Source: Corynebacterium camporealensis (GTDB lineage Bacteria > Actinomycetota > Actinomycetes > Mycobacteriales > Mycobacteriaceae). Taken from it: a stretch of DNA of 64,000 nt. Under the pieces are notes generated by a model, which did no database searches, was not told where the DNA came from, and was given only the letters and a program-made list of their open reading frames with translations. Where the stretch lies: positions 1,875,815 to 1,939,814 of the forward strand of contig NZ_CP011311.1 of assembly GCF_000980815.1 (NCBI RefSeq), in the 5' to 3' direction. Below, piece by piece: positions 26,799 through 34,661 of this stretch (position 1 is its first letter; each line of letters begins with the position of its first letter). Position numbers and translations under genes: made by a program.

Positions 26799-27965
26799 AT
26801 GCGCCCTAACCTCGAGATTTTGCGTAGCTTCGGACCACTCGGGTGGACCAGTTTTGGCGGTCCTGCCGCGCACTTAGGCTACTTCCGCGAAGAGTTCGTG
26901 CACCGCCGCGGTTGGGTCGGCGAAAACGCATATGCCGCGCTGGTATCGATGTCGCAATTCTTGCCCGGCCCCGCCTCGTCCAAGGTGGGCATGGCACTGG
27001 GCTATCACCGCGGCGGACTAGCCGGCATGGGGCTGTCTTGGCTGCTATTCACCCTGCCTTCTGCCCTATTGATGGCACTCGCAGGTCTTGCCTACCATCT
27101 TGGCGATGCCCCCGGCATCATCGCCGGCCTTCTCGCCGCAGCCGTCGCCGTGGTCGCCCACGCAGTCATCGGCATGGCCGGAAAGCTGCTGCGCACCGGT
27201 TTCGGGTGGGCGATCGCAGCGGTGACAGCTTTGGTGTTGATTCTGGCCGGTACGTCCTGGCAGCTGCCGATGCTCGCCTTAGCCGCCATCCTGGGCGCCA
27301 CGATCCTGCGAGGCAGGTTGGGTTACGAAGCTGCCGATGCCTCGAAGGAAACACCGTTGCGTGCAGTCTCCGCACGGCTGGGCGTGGGTTCCTTGGCGGC
27401 CTTTGGTGGCCTGCTGGTGGTGCTGCCAATACTGGCGCAGGTAATCGGTGGCTACTTCTGGGAGCGAGCCTCGGCCTTTTATAGCTCGGGCGCTCTCGTC
27501 TTTGGCGGCGGGCATGTCGTGCTGCCACTGCTGGAAGAGCGCTTTGTCATCACCGGCTGGGTCACCCAGGCGGAGTTCTTAGCCGGCTATTCTGCCGCGC
27601 AGGCCGTACCGGGACCGATGTTTACCTTTGCCTCCTACCTGGGCGCTGTGGATGGCGGCATCGGAGGTGCGGTGCTGGCCACGGTGTTTATCTTCCTCCC
27701 CGGCGCGCTACTGACACTCGCTGCGTTGTATTTCTGGAGCCGCTGGCGCCAGGTGGAATGGCTCCACAATGCGCTCGGTGCAGTCAATGCCGCCGTCATC
27801 GGACTACTGGTGGCCGCGTGGTGGGACCCGATCCTCACCCACGGAATCACCGGTTGGGCCACGGGGCTGCTCGCAGTAGTCGTCTTTGCACTTTTGCAGT
27901 GGACGAAGACGCCGGCATGGGCGATTGCGCTCGGTGCGGCGATTATGGGCGGATTGTTCCTCTAG
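26799..27965 (+). CDS. chrA: Chromate transporter, ChrA (CHR) family
   Basis: Membrane protein of two homologous halves, each beginning with a FGGP-type motif: TSFGGPAAHLGYF near residue 20 and VFGGGHVVLPLLEE near residue 230, with PGP motifs (FLPGPAS and AVPGPMF). Exports chromate in studied members; physiological substrate may be another oxyanion such as sulfate. The frame opens at the ATG at 26787, but the ATG at 26799 is preferred: TATGCT ends exactly 7 nt before it, as in other leaderless genes here, and the first ATG would lie inside the -10 box. 388 residues. Stop overlaps the convergent hypothetical gene by CTAG. Confidence 0.9.
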   Translation: MRPNLEILRSFGPLGWTSFGGPAAHLGYFREEFVHRRGWVGENAYAALVSMSQFLPGPASSKVGMALGYHRGGLAGMGLSWLLFTLPSALLMALAGLAYHLGDAPGIIAGLLAAAVAVVAHAVIGMAGKLLRTGFGWAIAAVTALVLILAGTSWQLPMLALAAILGATILRGRLGYEAADASKETPLRAVSARLGVGSLAAFGGLLVVLPILAQVIGGYFWERASAFYSSGALVFGGGHVVLPLLEERFVITGWVTQAEFLAGYSAAQAVPGPMFTFASYLGAVDGGIGGAVLATVFIFLPGALLTLAALYFWSRWRQVEWLHNALGAVNAAVIGLLVAAWWDPILTHGITGWATGLLAVVVFALLQWTKTPAWAIALGAAIMGGLFL

Positions 27966-28594
27966 AACAGGGATAAACGAGTGGAGTGGTAGACGCTGCC
28001 GAAGGGGGCATCGATACGCACCCAGCGCGATAGGCCGGACACGCGCAGGTGGCGTGGGATGTCCAGGGGTGCGGCGAAGCTTGGGATAAGGCCTAGGTTG
28101 GTGCAGGCGAAAATCATCCGCATGGGGATTTCGACTTCCTGCTTCGGGCCGGTAACCGTCACGACGGTCTGGTTGAGCAGACTCGATGGTGGGCCCATGG
28201 GCCCGGAGAATTGGCGGGCTAATTTTTGGCCTTCGTCGGCGAGGTTGCGGACGACATCGACAGGCAATGTATCGAGCAACTGGAAGCCCTGGGCAGGTGG
28301 CAGCGCACCGGGCCAGGACGGATCCCGGGCAGGGCCTAAGTCCAAGGTGGTGGCTTCGGTCTCGAGTGCCTGCTGGAAGGTGTGGGCGGAGACTACTGCC
28401 CCATCGCGGGAGACGGTGCCCTGGATGCGGCGGGAGGCAACGACTTCGAAGGGGGTGGTGACGAAGATGTCGACGGAGTCATCGTCAAGCTGGCGCAGCC
28501 GTGCTGAAGCCGTAGCGTCCAGACCAACTGCACGCGCAAGAAGGGCCCGCAACCCTGGTCCTCCACCTCGAACTTCGAGTGTTTCATTGACCAT
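27962..28594 (-). CDS. Conserved actinobacterial hypothetical protein
   Basis: 210 residues, no signal peptide or membrane segment, no motif I recognise. It lies 28 bases behind the thioesterase gene on the same strand and has AAGGAGGG about 9 nt before the ATG, so it is a real gene likely co-transcribed with the thioesterase. Its stop overlaps chrA. Sequence shows alternating beta strands (residues 40-90) and a proline-rich middle. Similar proteins of unknown function occur next to the thioesterase and ettA in other corynebacteria, from memory. Confidence 0.75.
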   Translation of the reverse strand: MVNETLEVRGGGPGLRALLARAVGLDATASARLRQLDDDSVDIFVTTPFEVVASRRIQGTVSRDGAVVSAHTFQQALETEATTLDLGPARDPSWPGALPPAQGFQLLDTLPVDVVRNLADEGQKLARQFSGPMGPPSSLLNQTVVTVTGPKQEVEIPMRMIFACTNLGLIPSFAAPLDIPRHLRVSGLSRWVRIDAPFGSVYHSTRLSLF

Positions 28595-28622
28595 GGCGCG
28601 GGCCCTCCTTAGTGTTTAAAAA

Positions 28623-29051
28623 TTACTCATCTACCGTAACAGCAGCGGTGTTGAGCAGGATGTCCTTCTCCTTGTCCGTGAGCGGACGCGGCAGCTGCGT
28701 GGCCTCATTGACCACGACCTGCACACACTCAATGACACAGGTAACCGTGCCCTGGGTGTCTTTGACCTCCTGGTAAACGGTGAAAGAGGTGTTGCCGACG
28801 CGGGTGACCTGGGATTCCACGGTGACGGTGTGGTTGCCATTCCAGATCAGCGGATAACGGAAGTCCACATCCAGGTGACGGACCACGGAAGCAAAGTCTG
28901 CGTCCTGGGACCAGAAGTAGTCCTTGGCGAACGCGAAACGCGCCTCCTGTGCCAGCTCAATGTAGTTGGCATTCATCATGTGCCGGTACATATCGAAATC
29001 GGACCAGCGCACCGGAATGCGGTGAGTATGAACGACTGATTTCTCTGCCAT
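28623..29051 (-). CDS. Acyl-CoA thioesterase, 4HBT hotdog family
   Basis: 142 residues with the hotdog-fold opening VRWSDFDMYRHMMNANY, where Asp in SDFD and the MNN-like segment are the 4-hydroxybenzoyl-CoA thioesterase-type active site (here H-M-M-N-A-N). Hydrolyses acyl-CoA; chain length unknown. GAAGGGAGA precedes the ATG. It follows ettA by 20 bases and precedes the 28594 gene, suggesting an ettA-led operon. Confidence 0.9.
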   Translation of the reverse strand: MAEKSVVHTHRIPVRWSDFDMYRHMMNANYIELAQEARFAFAKDYFWSQDADFASVVRHLDVDFRYPLIWNGNHTVTVESQVTRVGNTSFTVYQEVKDTQGTVTCVIECVQVVVNEATQLPRPLTDKEKDILLNTAAVTVDE

Positions 29052-29071
29052 GTGTGTTCTCCCTTCGCGAA

Positions 29072-30742
29072 TTAACGAGTCAGCTTGCGGTGGGTGACAC
29101 GGGAAGGACGGGCAGCTTCCTCACCGAGGCGCTCCACCTTGTTCTTCTCGTAATCGCCGAAGTTGCCCTCGAACCAGAACCACTTGCCTTCTTCCACATT
29201 GCCTTCCCAGGCCAGAATGTGGGTACAGGTGCGGTCCAGGAACCAGCGGTCGTGGGAAATGACCACTGCACAGCCCGGGAACTGCTCCAGAGCGTTTTCC
29301 AGCGAGCCCAGGGTTTCGACATCGAGGTCGTTGGTCGGCTCGTCGAGGAGGATCAGGTTGCCGCCCTCTTTCAGGGTCAGCGCCAGGTTCAGGCGGTTGC
29401 GCTCACCACCGGAGAGCACCTTGGAAGGCTTTTGCTGATCCGGGCCCTTGAAACCGAACGCGGACAGGTACGCACGAGACGGCATTTCGTTCTGGCCGAC
29501 GTGGATGTAATCCAGTCCACCCGAGACGACCTCCCACACGGTGGCCTCTGGGTCGATGTTCTCGCGACCCTGGTCGACGTAGGAAAGCTTGACGGTCTCG
29601 CCGACCTCGACGGTGCCGGAATCCGGCTCCTCGAGACCCACGATGGTCTTAAACAGGGTGGTCTTACCCACACCGTTCGGGCCAATGACACCGACGATGC
29701 CGTTGCGCGGCAGGGTAAACGACAGGTCCTTAATCAGGACGCGATCATCGAAGCCCTTGACCAGGTTCTTGACCTCGACGACCTTGTTGCCCAGGCGCGG
29801 CGGGGTTGGAATCTGGATTTCTTCGAAGTCGAGCTTCTTGTACTTCTCGGCCTCAGCAGCCATCTCCTCGTAGCGCTCCAGACGGGCCTTGTTCTTGGCC
29901 TGGCGTGCCTTCGCACCGGAACGAACCCATGCGAGCTCATCCTTCAGGCGCTTACGCAGCTTCGCGTCCTTCTTGCCAGCAACCTCGAGGCGCTCCTGCT
30001 TCTTCTCCAGGTAAGTGGAGTAGTTGCCCTCGTACGGGTAAAGCTTGCCGCGGTCGACCTCACAGATCCAGCCCGCGACGTGGTCCAGGAAGTAGCGGTC
30101 GTGAGTCACGGCCAGGACGGCACCTGGGTACTTTTCCAGGTGCTTCTCCAGCCACTGCACGGACTCTGCGTCCAGGTGGTTAGTAGGCTCGTCGAGCAGC
30201 AGCAGGTCGGGCTCGCTCAGCAGCAGCTTGGCCAGTGCCACGCGGCGGCGCTCACCACCGGAAAGGTTGTTCACCGGGGCATCGGAAGGCGGGCAGCGCA
30301 AAGCCTCCATGGCCTGCTCAATCTTGGAGTCGACCTCCCAAGCATCGGCAGCATCCAGCTCCTCTTGGAGCTTGCCCATTTCTTCCATCAACTCATCGGT
30401 GTAGTTGGTGGCCATTTCTTCCGCGATGGCCTCGAAGCGCTGCTTCTTTTCGAAGATATCGCCCAGGCCCTCTTCGACGTTCTCACGAACAGTCTTTTCC
30501 TCATTCAGCGGCGGTTCCTGCTGCAGGATGCCCACGGTGGCACCCGGATCGAGGAAAGCCTCGCCGTTGGAAGGCTGGTCCAAACCGGCCATAATCTTCA
30601 GGATCGAAGACTTACCAGCACCGTTGGGGCCAACCACACCAATCTTGGCGCCTGGGTAAAAGGCCATGGTGACGTCATCCAGAATGACCTTGTCACCAAT
30701 GGCCTTGCGCACGTTTTTCATCGTGTAGATGAATTCGCCCAT
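29072..30742 (-). CDS. ettA: Energy-dependent translational throttle A, ABC-F ATPase
   Basis: 556 residues, two ABC domains without membrane segments. Walker A motifs GPNGAGKSS near residue 39 and GPNGVGKTT near 355; signatures LSGGERRR and LSGGERNR; the arm and linker between them are rich in Lys/Glu. The C-terminal and arm features fit EttA, which gates the first elongation step according to the ATP/ADP ratio. AAAGGGG 5 nt upstream of the ATG. Leads an apparent operon with the thioesterase and the 28594 gene. Confidence 0.95.
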   Translation of the reverse strand: MGEFIYTMKNVRKAIGDKVILDDVTMAFYPGAKIGVVGPNGAGKSSILKIMAGLDQPSNGEAFLDPGATVGILQQEPPLNEEKTVRENVEEGLGDIFEKKQRFEAIAEEMATNYTDELMEEMGKLQEELDAADAWEVDSKIEQAMEALRCPPSDAPVNNLSGGERRRVALAKLLLSEPDLLLLDEPTNHLDAESVQWLEKHLEKYPGAVLAVTHDRYFLDHVAGWICEVDRGKLYPYEGNYSTYLEKKQERLEVAGKKDAKLRKRLKDELAWVRSGAKARQAKNKARLERYEEMAAEAEKYKKLDFEEIQIPTPPRLGNKVVEVKNLVKGFDDRVLIKDLSFTLPRNGIVGVIGPNGVGKTTLFKTIVGLEEPDSGTVEVGETVKLSYVDQGRENIDPEATVWEVVSGGLDYIHVGQNEMPSRAYLSAFGFKGPDQQKPSKVLSGGERNRLNLALTLKEGGNLILLDEPTNDLDVETLGSLENALEQFPGCAVVISHDRWFLDRTCTHILAWEGNVEEGKWFWFEGNFGDYEKNKVERLGEEAARPSRVTHRKLTR

Positions 30743-30831
30743 GATTCCCCTTTGCAGATTTTTGGGACATTTTTTATCACCACAAAGAGTACATCAAGTC
30801 CCCAGTTCCAGGGGCAATGCGCCCCGGGCGC

Positions 30832-31527
30832 CTAAGCAGTCATCTGCGCCGGACGCGGATTCGACGGCCGCTGCTGCGAACTACCGCTAGACTGCTGAGC
30901 CGACTGGGCATCGGCAGCTGTATCCTTCGCGCTATCCTTCGTCGCATCTTGCGCGGAGCTCTGCGACGCACCCTGCGCGGACTCCCCTTCCGCCGCTTCC
31001 TTCTCCGCGGCCTCAGCAGCATTGCTGAAGTCCCTATCCGGGGTCAGCTCGTCTTCCCTATCGCCCGGCAGCGGCAACTTCAGCGGGTTCATTGAGCGTT
31101 CGACCTTATGCGCGCCAATGACGAATTTATTCAAATCCAGGCCCACGAACTGCGCGCGGATTACCACCCGCTCGCGGTTCTTGCCCTGCTCATCGGTCCA
31201 CTCATAAGAGTTCAGCGCACCCATGACGATCACCGGCATGCCCTTTTCCACACAACGGCGAACATTAATGGCGAGCTGACCCCACATCTCTACTTCAATA
31301 AAAAGATTGTCAGTATCGCGCCAAATCGGTCCATTGGAGCTTTGCTGCGCCGCCTGCGGGTCCGCAGAATCCGGCGACTGGTTCTTCTTTTCCTTGTCGT
31401 CATTGCGCTCTACGTAGCGACGCGACGACGCCACGCGCATACGCGTTTTGAACTTATCACCGGCGTACTTCGTAAGTTCCGGTTCCTTTGCAACGTGGCC
31501 GTTAATAGTAATGGGTAGCTGGGACAT
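30832..31527 (-). CDS. ssb: Single-stranded DNA-binding protein paralogue
   Basis: 231 residues. N-terminal OB fold (about 1-140): MSQLPITINGHVAKEPEL, MRVASSRRY and the strand FIEVEMWGQLA are typical of SSB. The C-terminal about 80 residues are low-complexity Ala/Ser/Gln and end PAQMTA, lacking the acidic DDxPF tip that recruits partners. This fits a second, SsbB-like paralogue (competence, stress or recombination) rather than the main replicative SSB; the main one is not in this window. An insert of charged residues lies between strands at 45-65. GGAAGGAATCTC precedes the ATG. Two perfect DnaA boxes lie upstream. Confidence 0.88.
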   Translation of the reverse strand: MSQLPITINGHVAKEPELTKYAGDKFKTRMRVASSRRYVERNDDKEKKNQSPDSADPQAAQQSSNGPIWRDTDNLFIEVEMWGQLAINVRRCVEKGMPVIVMGALNSYEWTDEQGKNRERVVIRAQFVGLDLNKFVIGAHKVERSMNPLKLPLPGDREDELTPDRDFSNAAEAAEKEAAEGESAQGASQSSAQDATKDSAKDTAADAQSAQQSSGSSQQRPSNPRPAQMTA

Positions 31528-31637
31528 GAGATTCCTTCCTCAGTGAAGAGTTATCAAGTGCTGGCGCATCGGGTGATGTGCCTTAAGTGCATCATCGCCA
31601 AGCACTGCAACCCCCAACAAGCACAAAGCCGAAAGCC

Positions 31638-31646
31638 TGTGGATAA
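31638..31646 (-). promoter_or_regulatory. Perfect DnaA box upstream of ssb
   Basis: TTATCCACA on the minus strand, 111 bases before the ssb start. The 15-mer AGTTATCCACAGGCT around it is also present at 6952-6966. Confidence 0.5.
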
Positions 31647-31670
31647 CTACATGCAGCCAAACTAAAACGG

Positions 31671-31698
31671 TAAAAACCCGCCGTTTTCACGACGGGTT
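31671..31698 (-). terminator. Terminator of the CopD/CtaG gene
   Basis: On the minus strand the stem AACCCG / CGGGTT with extra inner pairs is followed by TTTTTACC. It lies 52 bases past the stop codon and overlaps the second DnaA box. A further hairpin GAAGCGCG / CGCGCTTC lies at 31706-31729. Confidence 0.75.
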
Positions 31699-31705
31699 AT
31701 CCACA
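31697..31705 (+). promoter_or_regulatory. Second perfect DnaA box upstream of ssb
   Basis: TTATCCACA on the plus strand, in inverted orientation to the box at 31638-31646 and 59 bases from it. Confidence 0.5.
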
Positions 31706-31749
31706 GAAGCGCGTCCTAGAGCGCGCTTCCGAAGCAAAAAGAGCGGCTC

Positions 31750-33813
31750 CTAATACTGGCGGAAGCTGGAATCATCGCCGCCGCGCATCTGCTGGAGCAT
31801 GCGGTTGTACTCCTCGAGCTCGGCGTCATCGTCAATGTCTGCCTTGGCGTCGTAACGCACGGCGTCGGCGCGGTCATCGCGAAGCCAGTCAATAAACAGC
31901 TTGGCAAAGACAATCACCAGCGGGAACTGGCCGAAGCCCCAGGCAATGCCGCCGCCAACGCGCTGGTCGATGCGCAGGTCCGGCTCCCACGGCAACTGCA
32001 GGGACTGGTAGAACTCCAAGCCCAGGATGGTCTGCAGCTGCATGAGGTATACGCCGGCAAAAAGGTGAATCGGCATGGAAATGAACAGCACCAGCAGACG
32101 AATGGGCGTCGGGCGACGGTTCGGCAGTGGGTCGGGGCCGATGACCTCCCAGAAGTACATGTAGCCAGAAATCAGGAACGCGAAGTTCATGATCAAGTGA
32201 CCGGCATGCTCCGAAATGGCGAAGTTATACAGGTCAGCAAACAGGTAGATGACGTAGAAGAAGAACAGGAACTGCAACAGGTTGACGATAGGATTCGTCA
32301 CAAAGCGCAGCAGCTTCGACTTCGTCAGTGCCTCAACCCAATCATGCAGGGTGGGCTTGCCTGGTTCGCCCGGTTCGAAGGCTTCCAAAATCAGAGTCAG
32401 CGGCGCGCCGAGTACCCAGAACAGCGGCACGACCATGGACAAAATCATGTGGCCGAGCATGTGATAGGAATACAGCGCCGGAATGTAGAGGCCAATGCCG
32501 GTGGACATGACGACAAACAGCGTCAGTGAGCCCAGCATGAACCACACGGTGCGGCCTACGGACCAGGTCAGGCCGCGCTGCTTCAGGCGGTAGAGGGCGT
32601 AGAGGTAGAAACCTGCCAGCAGCAGCGCGATGGTGCCGAACATGATGTCGAAGCGGAACATCGTCCAGATATTCGTCATCGTCGGTGCTTCCAGCAGCTC
32701 ATAACCCATGAGGATCTGCATGGAGTTCAAGTTCGGATCACGCGGTGGCGGTGGCGGGGTACGGCCCATGGTGCCGGCCACACCGACGGTGGCGGCCATA
32801 ACGAGGACCTCAACAATAGCCACGCGGATAAACAGCTGTGGCTTGTTTTTCAGCTGCGGCATAGTGATCTGACGATGCGCAAAGCCAAACAGCGCGAGTG
32901 CAATCGTCAACGCCGTCTTGGTGACGATGATGAGACCGTAGCGAGTGGTAAACCAATCGCCGAACTCAATACGGATAGCGGCGTTAATCAAGCCTGAGAT
33001 GGCCAGGCCGATAATCGCAAACAGCGCCACGTTGGAGTAACGACGAACCGCAGTTTGCATATTCGGGCCCAAACGACGCCCGTGCGCAATCAGTCCCAGC
33101 AGGCCACCCACCCACAGCACGATGAGCACCAAGTGCCACAGGAAGGAGTTGGTGCCGTAGTCGTGGTCACCACCGGCAGCGGAGTGGCCCTCCATACCGA
33201 GTGGAATCACCTGAGCCACGGCCAGAACGAACAGAATCGGCTGCATGCGCCAGTGCTTGCTCACCAAGCCCATAATGCCGACTAGCAGCGCAATACCGGC
33301 AGTCAGCAACCACACCTGCGCGGTAGGAATCTGCCCCAGCGCAATCGACATCATGTCAGGGCTAAAGGTCTGGAAGAACGGTGTACCAGTCAAGTCCGAC
33401 AGAACCAGCGGCACCTCGACCAGTGCCACCAGCGCCACACCCAGCGCTGCCAGGGCACCCGTGCGGGCTGCCAAGTGACCATCGACAGTCAGCGGCGCCT
33501 CGATGAGGCGCTCATTGTCCTTATCCGGCACATCCGGCGGAATCAGGAAAGCCGACACCATAAATGAGCCCACCGCCAGGGCCATCAGGATCCAGGCGGC
33601 GCCGCGGAAGAAGGGCAGGCCGAACGTCGTTAAGCGTCCCGGATCCGGAATACCCAACGCCGCAAGAGAGTCTGCCAGGAAAAACAGGGAGATGAACCCG
33701 GCGACAAAACCAGCCACCACCATCGCCGCAATGTTGATTACAGTCGACGACTTTGCCCTCGTGTCCTTGGCCGGTGCGGTGCTCTGCTCAGCAGAGTGCT
33801 GACTCAAATCCAT
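31750..33813 (-). CDS. Fused CopD copper-resistance and CtaG cytochrome oxidase assembly membrane protein
   Basis: 687 residues with about 16 membrane helices. The N-terminal half (about 20-345) is a CopD-type copper export/import domain; the C-terminal half (about 370-640) is a caa3_CtaG domain, with FRFDIMFG, His-rich helix starts (YHMLGHMILSM, SEHAGHLIMNF) and VGGGIAWGFGQFP. The fusion is common in actinobacteria and delivers copper for cytochrome c oxidase. The frame opens at 33897, but the ATG at 33813 (MDLSQHS) is preferred: TAGAAT ends exactly 7 nt before it, giving a leaderless message. The C-terminal tail is charged and cytoplasmic. Confidence 0.92.
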   Translation of the reverse strand: MDLSQHSAEQSTAPAKDTRAKSSTVINIAAMVVAGFVAGFISLFFLADSLAALGIPDPGRLTTFGLPFFRGAAWILMALAVGSFMVSAFLIPPDVPDKDNERLIEAPLTVDGHLAARTGALAALGVALVALVEVPLVLSDLTGTPFFQTFSPDMMSIALGQIPTAQVWLLTAGIALLVGIMGLVSKHWRMQPILFVLAVAQVIPLGMEGHSAAGGDHDYGTNSFLWHLVLIVLWVGGLLGLIAHGRRLGPNMQTAVRRYSNVALFAIIGLAISGLINAAIRIEFGDWFTTRYGLIIVTKTALTIALALFGFAHRQITMPQLKNKPQLFIRVAIVEVLVMAATVGVAGTMGRTPPPPPRDPNLNSMQILMGYELLEAPTMTNIWTMFRFDIMFGTIALLLAGFYLYALYRLKQRGLTWSVGRTVWFMLGSLTLFVVMSTGIGLYIPALYSYHMLGHMILSMVVPLFWVLGAPLTLILEAFEPGEPGKPTLHDWVEALTKSKLLRFVTNPIVNLLQFLFFFYVIYLFADLYNFAISEHAGHLIMNFAFLISGYMYFWEVIGPDPLPNRRPTPIRLLVLFISMPIHLFAGVYLMQLQTILGLEFYQSLQLPWEPDLRIDQRVGGGIAWGFGQFPLVIVFAKLFIDWLRDDRADAVRYDAKADIDDDAELEEYNRMLQQMRGGDDSSFRQY

Positions 33814-33905
33814 GCCCCGCATTCTAACGCCCCTGGTATAGGCAAACCTAAAGCTAACCGAGTTATCACCATCACGGCCGTCTGGACTAGAATGCATAGC
33901 CGCAC

Positions 33906-33979
33906 GCCTCCATAGCTCAGTGGATTAGAGCAGTGGGTTTCTACCCCATTGGTCGCGGGTTCGAATCCTGCTGGGGGCA
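33906..33979 (+). tRNA. tRNA-Arg (anticodon TCT)
   Basis: Acceptor stem GCCTCCA / TGGGGGC (one G-U pair), anticodon arm GTGGG-TTTCTAC-CCCAT with TCT, T-arm GGGTTCGAATCCT. CCA is not encoded directly behind it. A frequent kind of integration target; see the repeats at 34029-34060. Confidence 0.96.
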
Positions 33980-33988
33980 CCCAGGTCA

Positions 33989-34008
33989 GAAGGGGTTTTA
34001 CCCCCTTC
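33989..34008 (+). terminator. Hairpin behind tRNA-Arg
   Basis: Inverted repeat GAAGGGG / CCCCTTC with a 6-nt loop, 9 bases after the tRNA. No T-run follows, so termination or 3' processing are both possible. Confidence 0.5.
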
Positions 34009-34028
34009 GAACCTTGTCAACGTGAGCC

Positions 34029-34060
34029 TTTTGATCACTTTTTGACCACATTTTGACCAC
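34029..34060 (+). repeat. Three 11-bp iterons behind tRNA-Arg
   Basis: TTTTGATCAC (34029-34038), TTTTGACCAC (34040-34049) and TTTTGACCAC (34051-34060), each starting exactly 11 bases after the previous. The spacing is one helical turn, as in protein-binding arrays such as integrase arm sites. No integrase gene is in the window. Confidence 0.7.
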
Positions 34061-34101
34061 AATTTGCGCGAACTTACCGCGCAAGCACGGTCCCAGTAGG
34101 A

Positions 34102-34527
34102 CTACTCCAGCGCCTTCGCCACTTCCTCATCCTGCAGGCTCACCCTCTCCACGCCCCATTTCTGCGCGGACGCTAGATTCTCTACCGCCTGCAGCATGTC
34201 ACCGGATTCAGGGATGCTTTCCAAACCAATCACGCGCTCGCCTACAGCACTCCCAGAAACGACCAGCACAGTCAGCTCGGCACTATCCGTGGACTTCTCC
34301 ATGTCCAATACTGGGACGACGACTGCCTTATCTCCTTGCGCAAAATAGCGCCCCGCGGTCTCTCGCACTTCCTCAATCGAGGTATCCCGTAGCGCCGGAA
34401 CAATCACCAATGAATCGTCCTGGCCTGTCTCTTTCCGCAGACGCTCACCATAAGCATGCAAAAATCGACGGCACAACATAGCCGCACACACGCGGAGACG
34501 ATACTCCGGCAAGTTCTGTCTATCCAT
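34102..34527 (-). CDS. Orphan hypothetical protein
   Basis: 141 residues, soluble, no motif I recognise. The N-terminus is basic and helical (YRLRVCAAMLCRRFLHAYGERLRKE), followed by alternating beta strands (SLVIVPAL, KAVVVPVLDM, LTVLVVSG) and an acidic C-terminus. AAGGGAAA about 5 nt before the ATG supports translation. It lies between the tRNA-Arg repeats and the giant surface protein gene, within what may be an island. It could be a protein of the same accessory block; no function is claimed. Confidence 0.65.
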   Translation of the reverse strand: MDRQNLPEYRLRVCAAMLCRRFLHAYGERLRKETGQDDSLVIVPALRDTSIEEVRETAGRYFAQGDKAVVVPVLDMEKSTDSAELTVLVVSGSAVGERVIGLESIPESGDMLQAVENLASAQKWGVERVSLQDEEVAKALE

Positions 34528-34606
34528 GTCACTTTCCCTTCCTACACACAGCCTCTTTCATCCGGCATAGTAGCGAGGGCCCCGGACATCGCTGTAGAAC
34601 GCAGAA

Positions 34607-34638
34607 CGCCCCTCCCACTGTTTCCAGTAGAAGGGGCG
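34607..34638 (-). terminator. Terminator of the giant surface protein gene
   Basis: Stem GCCCCT / AGGGGC extended by CACTG / CAGTA pairing with a GAAA loop, followed on the minus strand by TTCTGCGTTCT. It begins 24 bases after the stop codon. Confidence 0.65.
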
Positions 34639-34661
34639 CTATGTCGTGCGCGGCTTAAGCC

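Noticed and set aside
28949..30835. 628-codon plus-strand frame opposite ettA
   Set aside because: Antisense shadow of the ABC-F gene with no recognisable domain.
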